Shown here piece after piece: positions 13,271 to 24,462 of a stretch of DNA of 64,000 nt. Under the pieces are notes generated by a model. It saw only the letters and a list, made by a program, of their open reading frames with translations, searched no databases and had not been told where the DNA came from. Source of the stretch: Reticulitermes speratus (lineage: Eukaryota; Arthropoda; Insecta; Blattodea; Rhinotermitidae); NCBI GenBank assembly GCA_021186555.1, contig JAJKFL010000002.1, forward strand, positions 28,622,001 to 28,686,000. Reading direction: 5' to 3'. The position numbers were made by a program, and so were the translations under genes. How positions within the stretch are numbered: position 1 is the stretch's first letter; every line of letters begins with the position of its first letter.

Positions 13271-14211
13271 TATGCCGCAGCATTTGTCGGCGTCAAGTGA
13301 AAGAAAAAGGTACAAAAAACTCTACTTCTGCGCATGCGTCGGCGTGAAGAAGATATTAGTAATGCTGGGGACACAGGTTGCAGTTTCGCATGATTTGACT
13401 CGTCTTGAGCAGCTAAATAATTGCTAACTGCTGATAGAACAACGGGACAAGTCAGTGTTGGAAATTCCACGATTAAATATTATAAATCACTTTATCACTA
13501 GTAGCAATGTGACGTATCATGGCTGCTTGTTTCCTGCACGTGACTCCTGATCCTGGCACTGAAACGTGCATCCGTTAATACTGCAAGCAAGACCAGGATG
13601 CGGTAGCTGCGGTCCTCAAAGATGAAAGTGGTAACTGGTATTCCTACGCGGGTTTCAAGAACAAATGTCGTTGAAAAAGGCATAATCTTAAGAAAAACAT
13701 GTATATTGGTCAAGATGCATTCACTTTATGTAAATTTATAAATTATTATAATGTATTAGACGAAAGCCTAAATGCTCTTAAATACTAGTACGAACGTTGG
13801 TACAGAAATTAGCGTAGAAAGCCGGATCATATTAGGCGTTATTCACGTTGTTACGAGCGAAATAAAAACACAATTATGAAACAAGAGTAGAAACCGCCAG
13901 AAAATCCAGTTTTTAACCCCACACAGTTTTTTTTTTTAAATATTAACCTCGCATCAAGGCCTTGGTTGTCTGAGTGCTCTCGTCCCGTCAGTATTTTCTA
14001 TTAACACGTTGTGTGCATTTCTCGAGTGACGCCTCTTATTCTCAATCGTTGGATGACCCTAATAATATCTGGCTTAAGGGCACAAATTACGAAGCTCTAA
14101 ATTACGTAGTTTTCTCTATTCCATCTCCATTTTCTCCCTCTTAACTCCAAATGTCTACTTCAAAATTCTGTTCCCAGACATATTTTTCTACACAGACTGC
14201 AATCTTCCAGG
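13271..14211. other. Unassigned intergenic sequence
   Basis: Short ORFs on both strands only. 14085-14205 looks like decayed LINE sequence but cannot be assigned. Confidence 0.45.
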
Positions 14212-14448
14212 TTATGGTACCGTGCGGTCTTCGTGGTAACATAAGGTGGCCATCTTCAGTTCTAACCTGAAGATGGACCGCTCGGAGCCACGTGTCGGAC
14301 TACACGAGGTATGGGTTCGATCCCAGACCAGTCCATATGGAATTTGTGGTAGACAAAGTGGCAGTGGGATATGATTTCCTCCGAGTACTTCGGTTGTCCC
14401 CTCATCAGTTACAATCTGCCAATGCTCCATTCTCACATTTCCTCCATC
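14212..14448 (+). mobile_element. SINE-like element, family D
   Basis: A tRNA-like GGGTTCGATCCCAGACC (B-box type) is followed by a body AGTGGCAGTGGGATATGATTT and CTCCGAGTACTTCGGTTGTC. Its head contains the CATCTTCAG...CTGAAGATGG palindrome seen in other repeats. The element is interrupted at its right end by the MITE at 14449. Confidence 0.55.
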
Positions 14449-14710
14449 CACGGACGTAGCTGGTGGGGGAAGGGGGGAGTGGTGCAGCCGGGCGGCACAG
14501 TCCAAGGGGGCGGCAAAATAGACATAAAAGGTAATACTCGTATTTTAAGGAAAAAAACTGATTTACTGCTCTCAACAAATCTTAATTTAATGCGCCAAAT
14601 CGAAAGAAATTCAACATATAATTGCGGTTTTTTAAAAGTTTGTAATTCCTGGTAGGCGAGGCTTTATTGGTTACTCGCCCCGGGCGCAAATAAACCTAGC
14701 TACGCCACTG
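14449..14710. mobile_element. hAT-like MITE nested in a SINE
   Basis: The left end CACGGACGTAGCTGG and right end CCTAGCTACGCCACTG are inverted repeats. The flanks CCTCCATC (14441-14448) and CCTCCACC (14711-14718) fit an 8-bp target-site duplication with one difference. The body matches 1-180. It has no coding capacity. Confidence 0.75.
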
Positions 14711-14798
14711 CCTCCACCTGCCATCGACGCTATATAATCTTACCAAGTAAGAGCGTCGTTAAATAAATCACTCCTATCTCCCCCCCCCCCCCCTCCCG

Positions 14799-15046
14799 GC
14801 TGATCCCAGTGGCCGCGCGGTCTAAGGCGTGGGTCTGCGACCGTTCGCTTGCTGGGATTGCGGGTTCTAATCCCGCCGGGTGCATGGATGTCTCTTGTGA
14901 GTGTTGCGTGTTGTCAGGTAGAGGTCTATGCGTCGAGCTGATCACTCGTCCAGAGGAGTCCTACCGACTGTGGTGTGTCTGAGTGTGATCATGAAACCTC
15001 GACAACGAGGAGGCCCTGGCCCACTAGCGGCTGTTGCGCCATGGGG
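14799..15046 (+). mobile_element. tRNA-derived SINE, family A
   Basis: The element has the head GCTGATCCCAGTGGCCGCGC with B box GGGTTCTAATCCCGCC, the body with GTAGAGGTCTATGCG, and an end at GCGCCATGGGG. It lies directly after a C14 run (14780-14793) that may be an expanded part of the insertion site: AATCTCCC follows the element. Confidence 0.88.
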
Positions 15047-15116
15047 AAACAAAATCTCCCAACCTCTCAGACGTGAAAAAATCTCATTCCTTCAAACTAT
15101 TTAAAAGGCGCATATG

Positions 15117-15372
15117 TTCCTGTCCACACCATGAAGGTATACAGGAGGACGAGAGGCAGAGCTCCACTCATTCTTAACCTCGGCACTAGATGAAGGTGAG
15201 TTGTCAGCTTCACGCCCTTGCCGCTTTACCCATTGGATGGGGGGATGGGTTGGCCCCACATCCGGTGTGAAAGATTTGTAGAAATTAAAAATATCTTGTC
15301 CCTGCCGGCAATCGATCCCCGGACCGCCCAGCCCATAACGTAGTCAGTATATCCACTATCCTGACGCCGCCT
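15117..15372 (-). mobile_element. SINE family B, diverged
   Basis: Read on the minus strand, the tRNA-like head includes GGTCCGGGGATCGATTGCCGG. The body CCTTCATCTAGTGCCGAGG and the tail match family B. The central part differs from the main subfamily, as also seen at 44440 and 58767. Confidence 0.75.
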
Positions 15373-16045
15373 TTCCTTGAAATATGTTCTTTGCCTAACA
15401 GAAAAATAAAGTTTCATATATTGTACAACGTGTAGAATAAAGAAGAGACCATAACAAACGAAGAAAAACAAAAAACAAGGTTAAATGTTCAAACAGAGAA
15501 CGTAGTTGGTGCAGTACTTCGTTCGTACGCTTGTCTTCCATTGACGGTGGGGCTCATCAAGACCACATGATAACACGTGTGTAACTTTCCCTCGTTGTGC
15601 AACGTGTGGGAGTGGTGACGCTACACGTGTGAGCTACAAATCGCCAACAAGGACACACCGACCTTCTGTCTGGGGGATTGATGCACAATAACTCCCCTCG
15701 CCCCTCAAGAGGAGCAAACAAGACGATGGAGATTTTGGAGAGCAGTAACCATGAACAGGATAGCAGATACAAGCCACGGCTGTCTAATAATACTAATAGG
15801 TTTCTCAGGCAGCTAGCTGAAGCGTGTGGACTCGAAAGCAGCGAGGACCGTCGTCCGCTGCCTGCTATCGTGCCGCTGTGTTTCGGTAACAGTCGCGAGA
15901 AGCTTGTTACTTGAAACGCAAAACAAAGTGGATATTTCTGCGGAATGTGAAAACCTGTAGATAAGATAAATGCATTCAATATTATTGTAGCAACTAAATG
16001 TATATTATTAGTTACATATGAGTGTTAAACACTCATGTAACAATG
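15373..16045. other. Unassigned sequence, moderately GC-rich
   Basis: Two overlapping frames on opposite strands (15557-15979 minus and 15678-15914 plus) have no recognised domain. At most one could be real, and nothing favours either. Confidence 0.4.
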
Positions 16046-16613
16046 GTACAATAAAACTGAATACATTGAACATTGATCTAAAAATGCAAGGAATGGACAA
16101 CTTTAAAATAACTGATGCTTAACAAGTAAAGATGATTAACAACTTCAAGAACGTCAAACAAAAATTGCTTAAAACCAATGCAGCGATTTGGTTCAATAAG
16201 ATCTGTAGGATAAATCAATTAACACCTATGTGCAAATTAAAATAAAAGGTAGCAACCAACAAAGTGAAAAAACAGTACAAGTTGTACCTTTTATACACAA
16301 ATGACATCAACAACGGAGCGTACTACAGACTGTGGAACCTTGTACACAATAGCTTATCACTGGCAGTTGGTTTTATACCTGGCATATTGTGCTTCCTGAC
16401 TACAGACTGTGGAACCTTGTAAATAATAGCTTATCACTGGCAATTGGTTTTAAACCTGGCATATTGTGCTCCCTGAGGATGGTAAGCTTGTACCTAAACA
16501 TGTCGGAGCTACGTGTTTAACATATATGTAAATATTAATGTGCATTTATTTGGTACAATAAATTGAATACATTGATCTAAAAATGCACGAAAAGGACAAT
16601 GTTAAAATAACTG
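16046..16613. repeat. Region bounded by about 65-bp direct repeats
   Basis: 16046-16114 and 16553-16613 are similar direct copies (GTACAATAAA...TGAATACATTGA...CTAAAAATGCA...TTAAAATAACTG). Between them lies a 77-bp tandem duplication (16322-16398 and 16399-16475, few mismatches), then CCCTGAGGATGG...CTAAACATGTCGG, a relative of the hairpin core found elsewhere. The element class is unknown. Confidence 0.7.
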
Positions 16614-16629
16614 TAGATAAGAGTTACGT

Positions 16630-16800
16630 GATTTTAGGTTTTTACAGAGTTGTTGATGAAGAGACGCCATGTTAATTTGTCGCTGGACTCTCCTGAAATG
16701 GAGGCAGCAAGTTTCTGCGACACGTCGGTAACTAATCACTGATCAGTAAGGCGTCATATCCCAGAAGACTGTGACCTCAAAATCAAACTTGCTTTCAAAA
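16630..16800 (+). repeat. Decayed copy of the CCGAAACGT-type element
   Basis: CTCCTGAAATGGAGGCAGCAAG, CGACACGTCGGTAACTA and ATCCCAGAAGA align in order with the right arm of the repeat at 10593-10779 and with 50385-50440. It is old and partial. Confidence 0.5.
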
Positions 16801-16924
16801 AAAATGTCAGCAGCACATTAAATTTTGAGAATGTTTACTAACATTCAGTCCAGGGATTTTAATTTGCGTGTGCCCTATCTAAAAACGTAGGGGTTAAAAC
16901 ATATAAAACTGTAATTTTAACTGT

Positions 16925-17365
16925 TATTTTGTGTGGCTGTAACACCCTATGTCTCACCGTAAGGGAGAGAAGTAATGAGGTCTGAGGATGTTATGAACAG
17001 GATGCTGAGTAGAATGTTTGTACCTAAGAGGGAAACGATAGCAAGAGACTGGAAAAATACGAGGAACTTCATAATTTGTACCCTTAACCAAATATTATTT
17101 GGGTGATCAACTGAATGACGGGGGAATGGGCGGGGCATGTAGCACTCACGAGACATGCCAATTCTTACAAAGCTTTAGTTGGAAAACGTAAAGAGAACAG
17201 ACTACGGGAAATACCTACGCGCAGTTGGAAGGATAATATTAAAACACATAGAAATGGGATGTGAAAGTGAAAACTGGACGTATTTGGCACCAGTGGCGGG
17301 TAATTTAGAACACGATAATGAAATTTCAGAATCCATAAAAGACAGGGAATTTCTTCCCTTCTAAT
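16925..17365 (+). mobile_element. LINE C-terminal remnant, frame destroyed
   Basis: The fragment follows the order of the LINE at 60471-61047: ATGTTTGTACCTAAGAGGG, CAAATATTATTTGGGTGATCA, GGGCGGGGCATGTAGCAC, GGAAGGATAATATTAAAA and the GAATTTCTT end. Stops and frameshifts break it throughout. Confidence 0.8.
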
Positions 17366-17389
17366 TTTGTGATTTAAATTTTCTATGTG

Positions 17390-20300
17390 CTTCTCACCCT
17401 ATCCATGTATTCAACATTCCCTGGATTTTATCACCTCAATAATGTTCGATGAGACGTACAAACCATGATCCTACTCAATATGCAATATTATAACAAGTTT
17501 CCGTGATTTGCTTCGTCTCACCAGGCAAACACCGAGACAACGGAACACAGCCATGTCATTCCACATCCTTTACAATTCATCATTTACTGATAATTCTAGC
17601 CATTCGACGCTACATAACCTAAGCCACTTACAGCGTCGACATATAAATTAACACACAAATCCATCCTCCCCTCTATTTCCACTCCGCAAGTCCAATGTCT
17701 CTAACATCCTCAATATACGTTTCGTTCTTGCGTTCAGAGACCAAATTTCGCACATATACAAAACAAAAGTTAAAATATTCTAACAACTTTCTACTCCATA
17801 TTATGAACTTGATTTGTTGGTTATCACAACCATCGCAGATTGCCAATTACGTTATTTTCCTTTACGTTTAGAACACGCGATATTCTTCACAAAAAAGGGC
17901 GACTTTTCTCTGGTCTTTTCTACTACTGTACTGTCGCACAAAACAATTAACTGCTTCCTAATATGTTTAAAGGGCTGAATATAAAGAAAACAATATATAA
18001 TTTTTCATGTCGAATACAATGTACCGGACGTCTCTATGTTCAATTGTCGGCCCAGAGAGCTCCTGCACTGAAACTTTCATTATTTTCTTCATGTCCTCCA
18101 TGCAAATACTAGTGTAGTACTCTCGCTGGTTTCCATTCTCGTCTTTTCTACGTAGTTAATTATAATGTCCATTCTGCCTATACATCATACATACTGTACA
18201 CTTTAAATCTGTTGTTAAATGAACCAAGAATCACTTTTACGAGGAACGATTGGATTAATAAGAACCAAAATGACAGTAAGATTTAAGCAGAGGAAATTAA
18301 ATTATTTTCTATTTTCAATGAAAGCATGAAATTACACATAGTTAAGATAAAATTAAAAACATATGGAAAGAACTAAATATTGAATACGCATGTCTTATGA
18401 GATTACGTCATATCGGCTGGATACTTACGTTGTTGTGAGAACCTCAAATCACTCCACGAACTTAAAAAGTTAACCAAATTTTTTTTTTTAAAAGGTGCAT
18501 CACGGACTCCCGAAAATTCACCTCCAGTACAAAGGACATGTAGTCTAAATAGTGTGAAATACACTAAAAAAAGTGTAGTTGTAACAGACGCAATTCTACT
18601 GTGGAGTGCAGAAGAAACAAGAAAGACAAAGTAGGCCCCAGTGTACATCATCTCCACTGTAAGCTCGGGAATTTCTCTACGTGTAACCTGTACTGCTGTT
18701 TCTTCAGTAGCAGTCAGGAGTGTACAGTATCTACCTTTTCACATGACCGAATAGCATTAATTCTTTTGAATTTTGTTTTCTTTTCCCTTTGGGTGATACA
18801 CTATACAGCGATGATTCTATCCGACCAGGGTCCATAGTTTAGATCTCGGATAATGTTTCGTCCATTAATCTGGTTTAAAATCAATTAAGACAGACGTGCG
18901 GTTAGGGCCTCTGATTACAGCGCCCTTCTCTTCACTTTGCAATACTAATTGAGAAACAAAGAGAGCTGGAATTTCAAATCTCCCACGTGTTTTTCTGTTG
19001 GTGAGAAGCACATGATGGAAAGAAAGGATTAATGCCAAAGTTGTTGTGATAGACAAAATTTTAAGTGGAAACATGTCATCAGGCAGTCTACCGATACTGT
19101 ATCAGTTGCTGTACGCAGCGGTCAACCCCATTTTAATTGTCCCCCCCTCCCCCCAGTCCACTTAAATGTAATAAACTAATCACAGAATTAAATTCGAAAA
19201 TTGATGCTCGCCAAGCGCTGTCTTTCATATAAGATGACAGCCGAACGCCGGGAGGTTTGTTCAGTCTGTAAGTTACTGTCTGCGGTAATTCTTTAACGGA
19301 CATTCTGAAGTCATGCTGTTGAAATTCTGTAGGTCTGGTTATCTTCAATCAGCAGCCAAATATTAGTCAAGCCACGCGAAGTGCTTATCAGTCACTGCTT
19401 GGTTTTTCAACGTGAAAACCGAGCATTAAGCGACTACAGTAAATTAAGTTAACCTGGTTAAAGAAACAGTGCACCTGTCTTTCAGAGCACCCTATCCTGT
19501 GCCACAAACGTTCCTAAGCGGCACGATCTGGCTGTCCCCTATAAATAATCCCTACGAGAAGTCTTTTTTTCTCGCCGACTAGAGAATTCCAGACGTATAC
19601 GAACAGTCGGCGTGTGTACGGTTACAATGTAAATTTTACTGGGCTATAAATTGTTTCGTTTTAGTTAATTTCATAATTTTAAAACAGAGATAAATTATAA
19701 ACAAAATATACACTAAACTGTACGGTCAAGTAATTTTATTGACAGAATTATGAAATTGTCTTGCAGACAGAATTGTACTTACTGTTCGTATCTTCGAGTA
19801 CTTTTGTCTAAATACAATGCATTTATTTTCTCATCTTTCGATTACTCTAATTCTTCATAACATTAACCACTCAAAACCCAGTTGTACGTATATATATATA
19901 TATACCGTCTACTATAAAGTGAATAAAGTCTGCATTTCCATACACAGTTTTTGTATTATTGCGTATTATTTCCCTGAACACCATTTTTAATGGAATTCAG
20001 AGTGTTTTCTCTGAGGTATGAAGTGAATTTTTGTATGCAACTTAGATTGTCGGACTACAAATGGTTAATTATAAATAATTAGTGTTTAAAATTCGTTATT
20101 TATTTATTACCAATCACCAAACTCTCTCTTACCGTCAAGCTGGGCTTCCATCCTTTGGTTTTCCAAAGCAAAATCAGCGAATTAAAAAAATCATCGCCGG
20201 CACTGTCCAACACCATGCCCAATTAAACGCAGAACACAACACTAAGCAAATCAACCCCGCAGCTGGCCAGCTAAAGGCAACTGACACGCTGCATGCTTCT

Positions 20301-21230
20301 ACGCGTAGAAACACTGCCTCCCGCACAGTACTGACAACCACCCCTCCAGTCCAAGATAAAATTCTGTGCTCTTCTAAGCTACCACAGTTCTTGTATATCA
20401 TATCATATAAATGTGTGCAGTCCCTGGTTAAAGGAATGCCTCGTGATTTCTCATAATTGACGCGTTCTGTAGTAATCGCAACCTTGAACAACAAAGGTAT
20501 GAGAAAAAGACCCTCCAAAGTTTTTGAAGATATAAGTACTGTATCTCCCTTCAAGTGGACCAATGTTAACAGTTGGCACCATGTATGAAATTCAATCAAA
20601 AAATAAGTTTACAACGCATATATTTGGGTTATTTATTTTCATCTTTAATTAGGACAGTTCAGATTTAATTATACTACTATCGCACTGCTTTTCCACAAAT
20701 TTCACGCCACAAATTAGGGTATTTCTTATATAGTGAGACGAGCTTTTCTGTTCCCTGTTGATAGAAGTCAGTGCCCTGTGTTATCAGCCTTTGTGTCACG
20801 ACTGTTTGCACCCCTCGACCATATTTCAATTTGTGGTTACCATGACTTGGCTTCAGCGCTGGAAACAGATGATAAGCACTCGGCGACGAAATCCCCCTTA
20901 TATAATCACAATCAATGTAGGTTCTTTAGTTACTACATTACATGCCATGTAAAATTACATTCTGACCGCAAGTCGTAGTTCGGATGCCAGTGGCCCTAAG
21001 AAGAGCCTGTTTGTTGCCTGCACCATTTCAGTCTACATCGATTTCGGACTATGAGATGCGTCCCCACTCTTCGTATTTGGTGTGTCGTCTTCTACACACT
21101 TCGAAGAAAATAAATAAATAAATAAACAATTGCGGGTAAATAAAAATGTATAGTCCTTATGCACAATTGCCATGCAACGAATACGTATCGTGGAGTGCAT
21201 GTATAGTTCCTTACATTCTTACCCATGTAC
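17390..21230. other. Unassigned intergenic sequence
   Basis: About 3.8 kb with no supported gene. It contains probable decayed LINE sequence (17550-17790, with the AGCGTCG motif also seen at 14750 and 58370) and a TA dinucleotide tract at 19888-19904. The frame 20082-20456 shows no domain. Confidence 0.4.
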
Positions 21231-21231
21231 T

Positions 21232-21421
21232 TGAAGGAGGTGAGTGATCGACTTCACATCACGGCTGCTTTACCCGCGGGGAAGGAACCCGCGGCCCTCA
21301 CTGCATTAGAAAGCTGACAGTGTCCTAGAGACAGTTCGCGCACTGACGTCAAAGAGAAATGTTTGCCTCTAGCCGGTCTTCGAACCCCGATAGTTAAGTC
21401 CGTTGCCTAGTTACCGTATCA
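21232..21421 (-). mobile_element. SINE family B, degraded
   Basis: On the minus strand, a GGGGTTCGAAGACCGG B-box-like segment and the GGGTAAAGCAGCCGTGATGTGAAG body match family B in the right order, but with many differences. Confidence 0.55.
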
Positions 21422-22500
21422 ATTGATTACGCTAAATGTAATGTGGTATCATGCTTTGGTTATTTTCAAATTTTTTAAACGCTCCAACAGACTCGGTTAA
21501 CTTAAAAGATGTTCACAAATCCAGTGACGAACAGATTCCGATGCCCCATTGACCATACATGTTGTCGCTTCAGTGCAAACGATCTGGTGCACGAAGGAAT
21601 TATTTTTGTATTTCCAAAGTGTACTGCAGCTGCAGTATCGGTATCAATTATTGTGAATGTGTATGTAATTTGTACTGTAACAACTACAGGACGATCAGGG
21701 CTATGGCAAAATGCATCGCCAATTTTACTGCGGACAATGTACTTTTCTTTAAAGACGAAAAGGAAAATCATGAGCCATTCTTTTTCTTACAGCTGCTGGA
21801 CCAATGACAATACAAATTTATACTTCGAAGCCTTTAAATCAATTTCAGAAATTATCTTATTCTTATTATACCTGCAGCATCTCGAACTTTTTGGACTCAT
21901 GTTTCACCAGAGTGCTAACTAGACGATTCCGTTTTGTTACAAAACAACTTTACCCGTTTGATTTGAAACTAACACGCACACTGGATCACGAGTGTCTCCA
22001 AAACCATTGGCACTCTGCAAAACGGACTTGGCCGTCATGTGCAGCAGTTGTCTTTTCGACACTTACTTGATTGCCATCACGGTCCCAGCACCAAGCAGTC
22101 TTACACACGTGTGTTCAGATTCAATGCAATATTTTAACCCTTGAAAGTTCTCTGGTTACCTATGTACCACGACGTTAGCATTTAAAAACTCAATTTGACC
22201 TAGAACAAACGATTACTTCCCCAGACAGCATTAGCCGCTTTAATTCACATTACTTTTGTTTTTTCCAGGATGGAGTAGGATTTACAGAGTTCTTAAAAAA
22301 TCTAATCAAGATGATGGGAGGGCTGAGACAACTATTCCGAGGCTTCTATATACAAATGAAACAACATATCTGCATTTCACCAGACAAAGTTTATTCTCAC
22401 GACCTCAACAAACTCCCAAGCTTACAAAATTACATACAAGCACACATCATAATTTTTATGGCGAAATCCTTCTGAGGCAGTGATGCAGTATTATCAACAT
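21422..22500. other. Unassigned intergenic sequence
   Basis: Overlapping chance ORFs at 21502-22070 on both strands share no recognised domain. Nothing else is supported. Confidence 0.4.
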
Positions 22501-22996
22501 CACCACCACATGAGAATTTCGTCCATTTCCACTGGGACTGTAAAATGACATACTACATAACCAGAAAGATGATGAAGTAGAAGATAATTAGTCTTAATTA
22601 CATTGCTACAAATTGTATGCACCATCCTGAACAAGCAACCGTTACAAAATGTGAAACAGAGGACCGAAGTCCTGGGTTCATACATGACAGGCAACTTGTT
22701 CAGCAATGGAAAAGAAAGGGGGTTCTGAAGGAAACACTCATTGAAATGTAAAGGGGATATTTGGATGGTTTTAGAAATTTTAAATTCTTTCAGCTAACTA
22801 CAGCAATGCAATGAACCGATTCACACAGCTATACCACACCGCAAAAAATATTGGGTTGCGGGTTTAATACAAACAACATCAATATCTTGTTTCCGGCTGA
22901 TTGCGGGTGTGCAGAACAACCTCGTCTTCTTACTAAGAGCGAGCAAAAGATCAAGGAAAAAAAAAAAAGATATAGGAAGTCACAAACATCTGATTT

Positions 22997-24462
22997 TTTA
23001 TTAATATTTTTTGTAAATTCTTATCAGTATATATAGGACAATGTAACACACAGTAAAAAGGCTAGTTTGAAAATGGGGTGGGCTACATTTACTGGCCTAC
23101 CTTTAATCAAATTTCACATCACGGAACAATAAGACAACAATTAGAAAAATCTTCCAAAATAACAGGAAGATTTTGCACATACAAAACAATATGGGCAGAT
23201 TGCTCCTTTCATGATATAATGTATATATGTATGCATGTATATATATAGTTTTTTTGTCAGATGCCGTGCACTTCCCTCAGTCTCATTTCCCTCAAATATT
23301 TGAGGTTTTGCAACATCCTTCTTCTTAACTAACTCCTCACTATAATATGCAACTGTGCAATACAGTGAAACAATGATTGAACAATGAAAATAAGAAACAT
23401 TTCTTTTTACAAATGGAACGAGGGAGATATACAATAACATTTTAACTTTACACAAAAAAATGCACTGCCCTACAAAGGAATATATCACATATAATATAAG
23501 GATCGGTGCATGAAGCCATTTTATAAATAGCCATTTAATGATTTTTGTCATTTTCTTTTTTTTATTTAAAAAAACTGCAAACAAGGGATCTTGGATTTTT
23601 CTGGGAAAAGTGCCTCAGCTGTTAACAATTAAGTTATTAACAAATTGTGTAATTATTACACTATGAAACTGTTCTGATAATGCTGATGCTGATGCATCCA
23701 GCTCCTGCAAAGCTAACAAACAAAACCAGCAGAAGTAAACAAAAACACCTGCCTAACCTAACCTTTGGTCCAATATTTACAAAGCTCAGAAACTTGCCAT
23801 CCACCATACCCTCCAACTATAAATCTCTACCTACCACCAAACCTGCCCATTCAAGATGTACCATCCCAGAAATATCCATTCATCCCTGAGCTGTAATGGC
23901 GGGAATTTCCAACTCTGTAATCGCGAGTCTTGTACAAAGATGACAAAAAGAGTGAGAAGTTTTCTTCATACTAGTATCGCCCTACAATGGCTCCTACAAG
24001 GGACTACAACATCAGTTTATAACATTATCTAGGGGGCCGACACTAAATAATAGTAATAATAATAAACTCACACAACAACACATAGAATTAATAATTATTA
24101 ATTAAATAATAAATTATTTGGTTTGTAATACAGTTAAAGTGGCACCATCAGTTTAACTGGCTTTGTACCAGAACAAGATCATCAGGTATTAATGATGTGT
24201 TGCTGCTGGTCTCAGTTTCCATTGCACTGTGTCTGCTCAGTTTGTCCATACCACTTTCCACTGAGAGTTTTGTCTTGGCACGGTGGAGACTGCAGGAACA
24301 GAGAACTTCATCTTTACAGTTCACACCTTGGTATGTTTGAAGCACTGTCGTCACAGTACATTCAGGGTTTGGCTTTGTACTATCACACAGTCGGTGGTGA
24401 TGAGTCTGTTGCACCATCTCAACAGTCCATCAGTCGTCCATTGGGCAGGTAAGCTTGCTTGC
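22997..24462 (-). other. Eip75B: Probable E75 3' untranslated region
   Basis: This lies directly downstream of the E75 stop codon and is AT-rich, with none of the SINE families found elsewhere. AATAAA polyadenylation hexamers occur on the minus strand at 23566-23561 and 23002-22997; either could end the transcript. The region is inferred from position only. The short ORFs here are not supported as genes. Confidence 0.4.

Noticed and set aside
15557..15979. 140-codon ORF and opposite-strand 78-codon ORF
   Set aside because: They conflict in frame and strand, have no domain, and lack any splice or promoter support.
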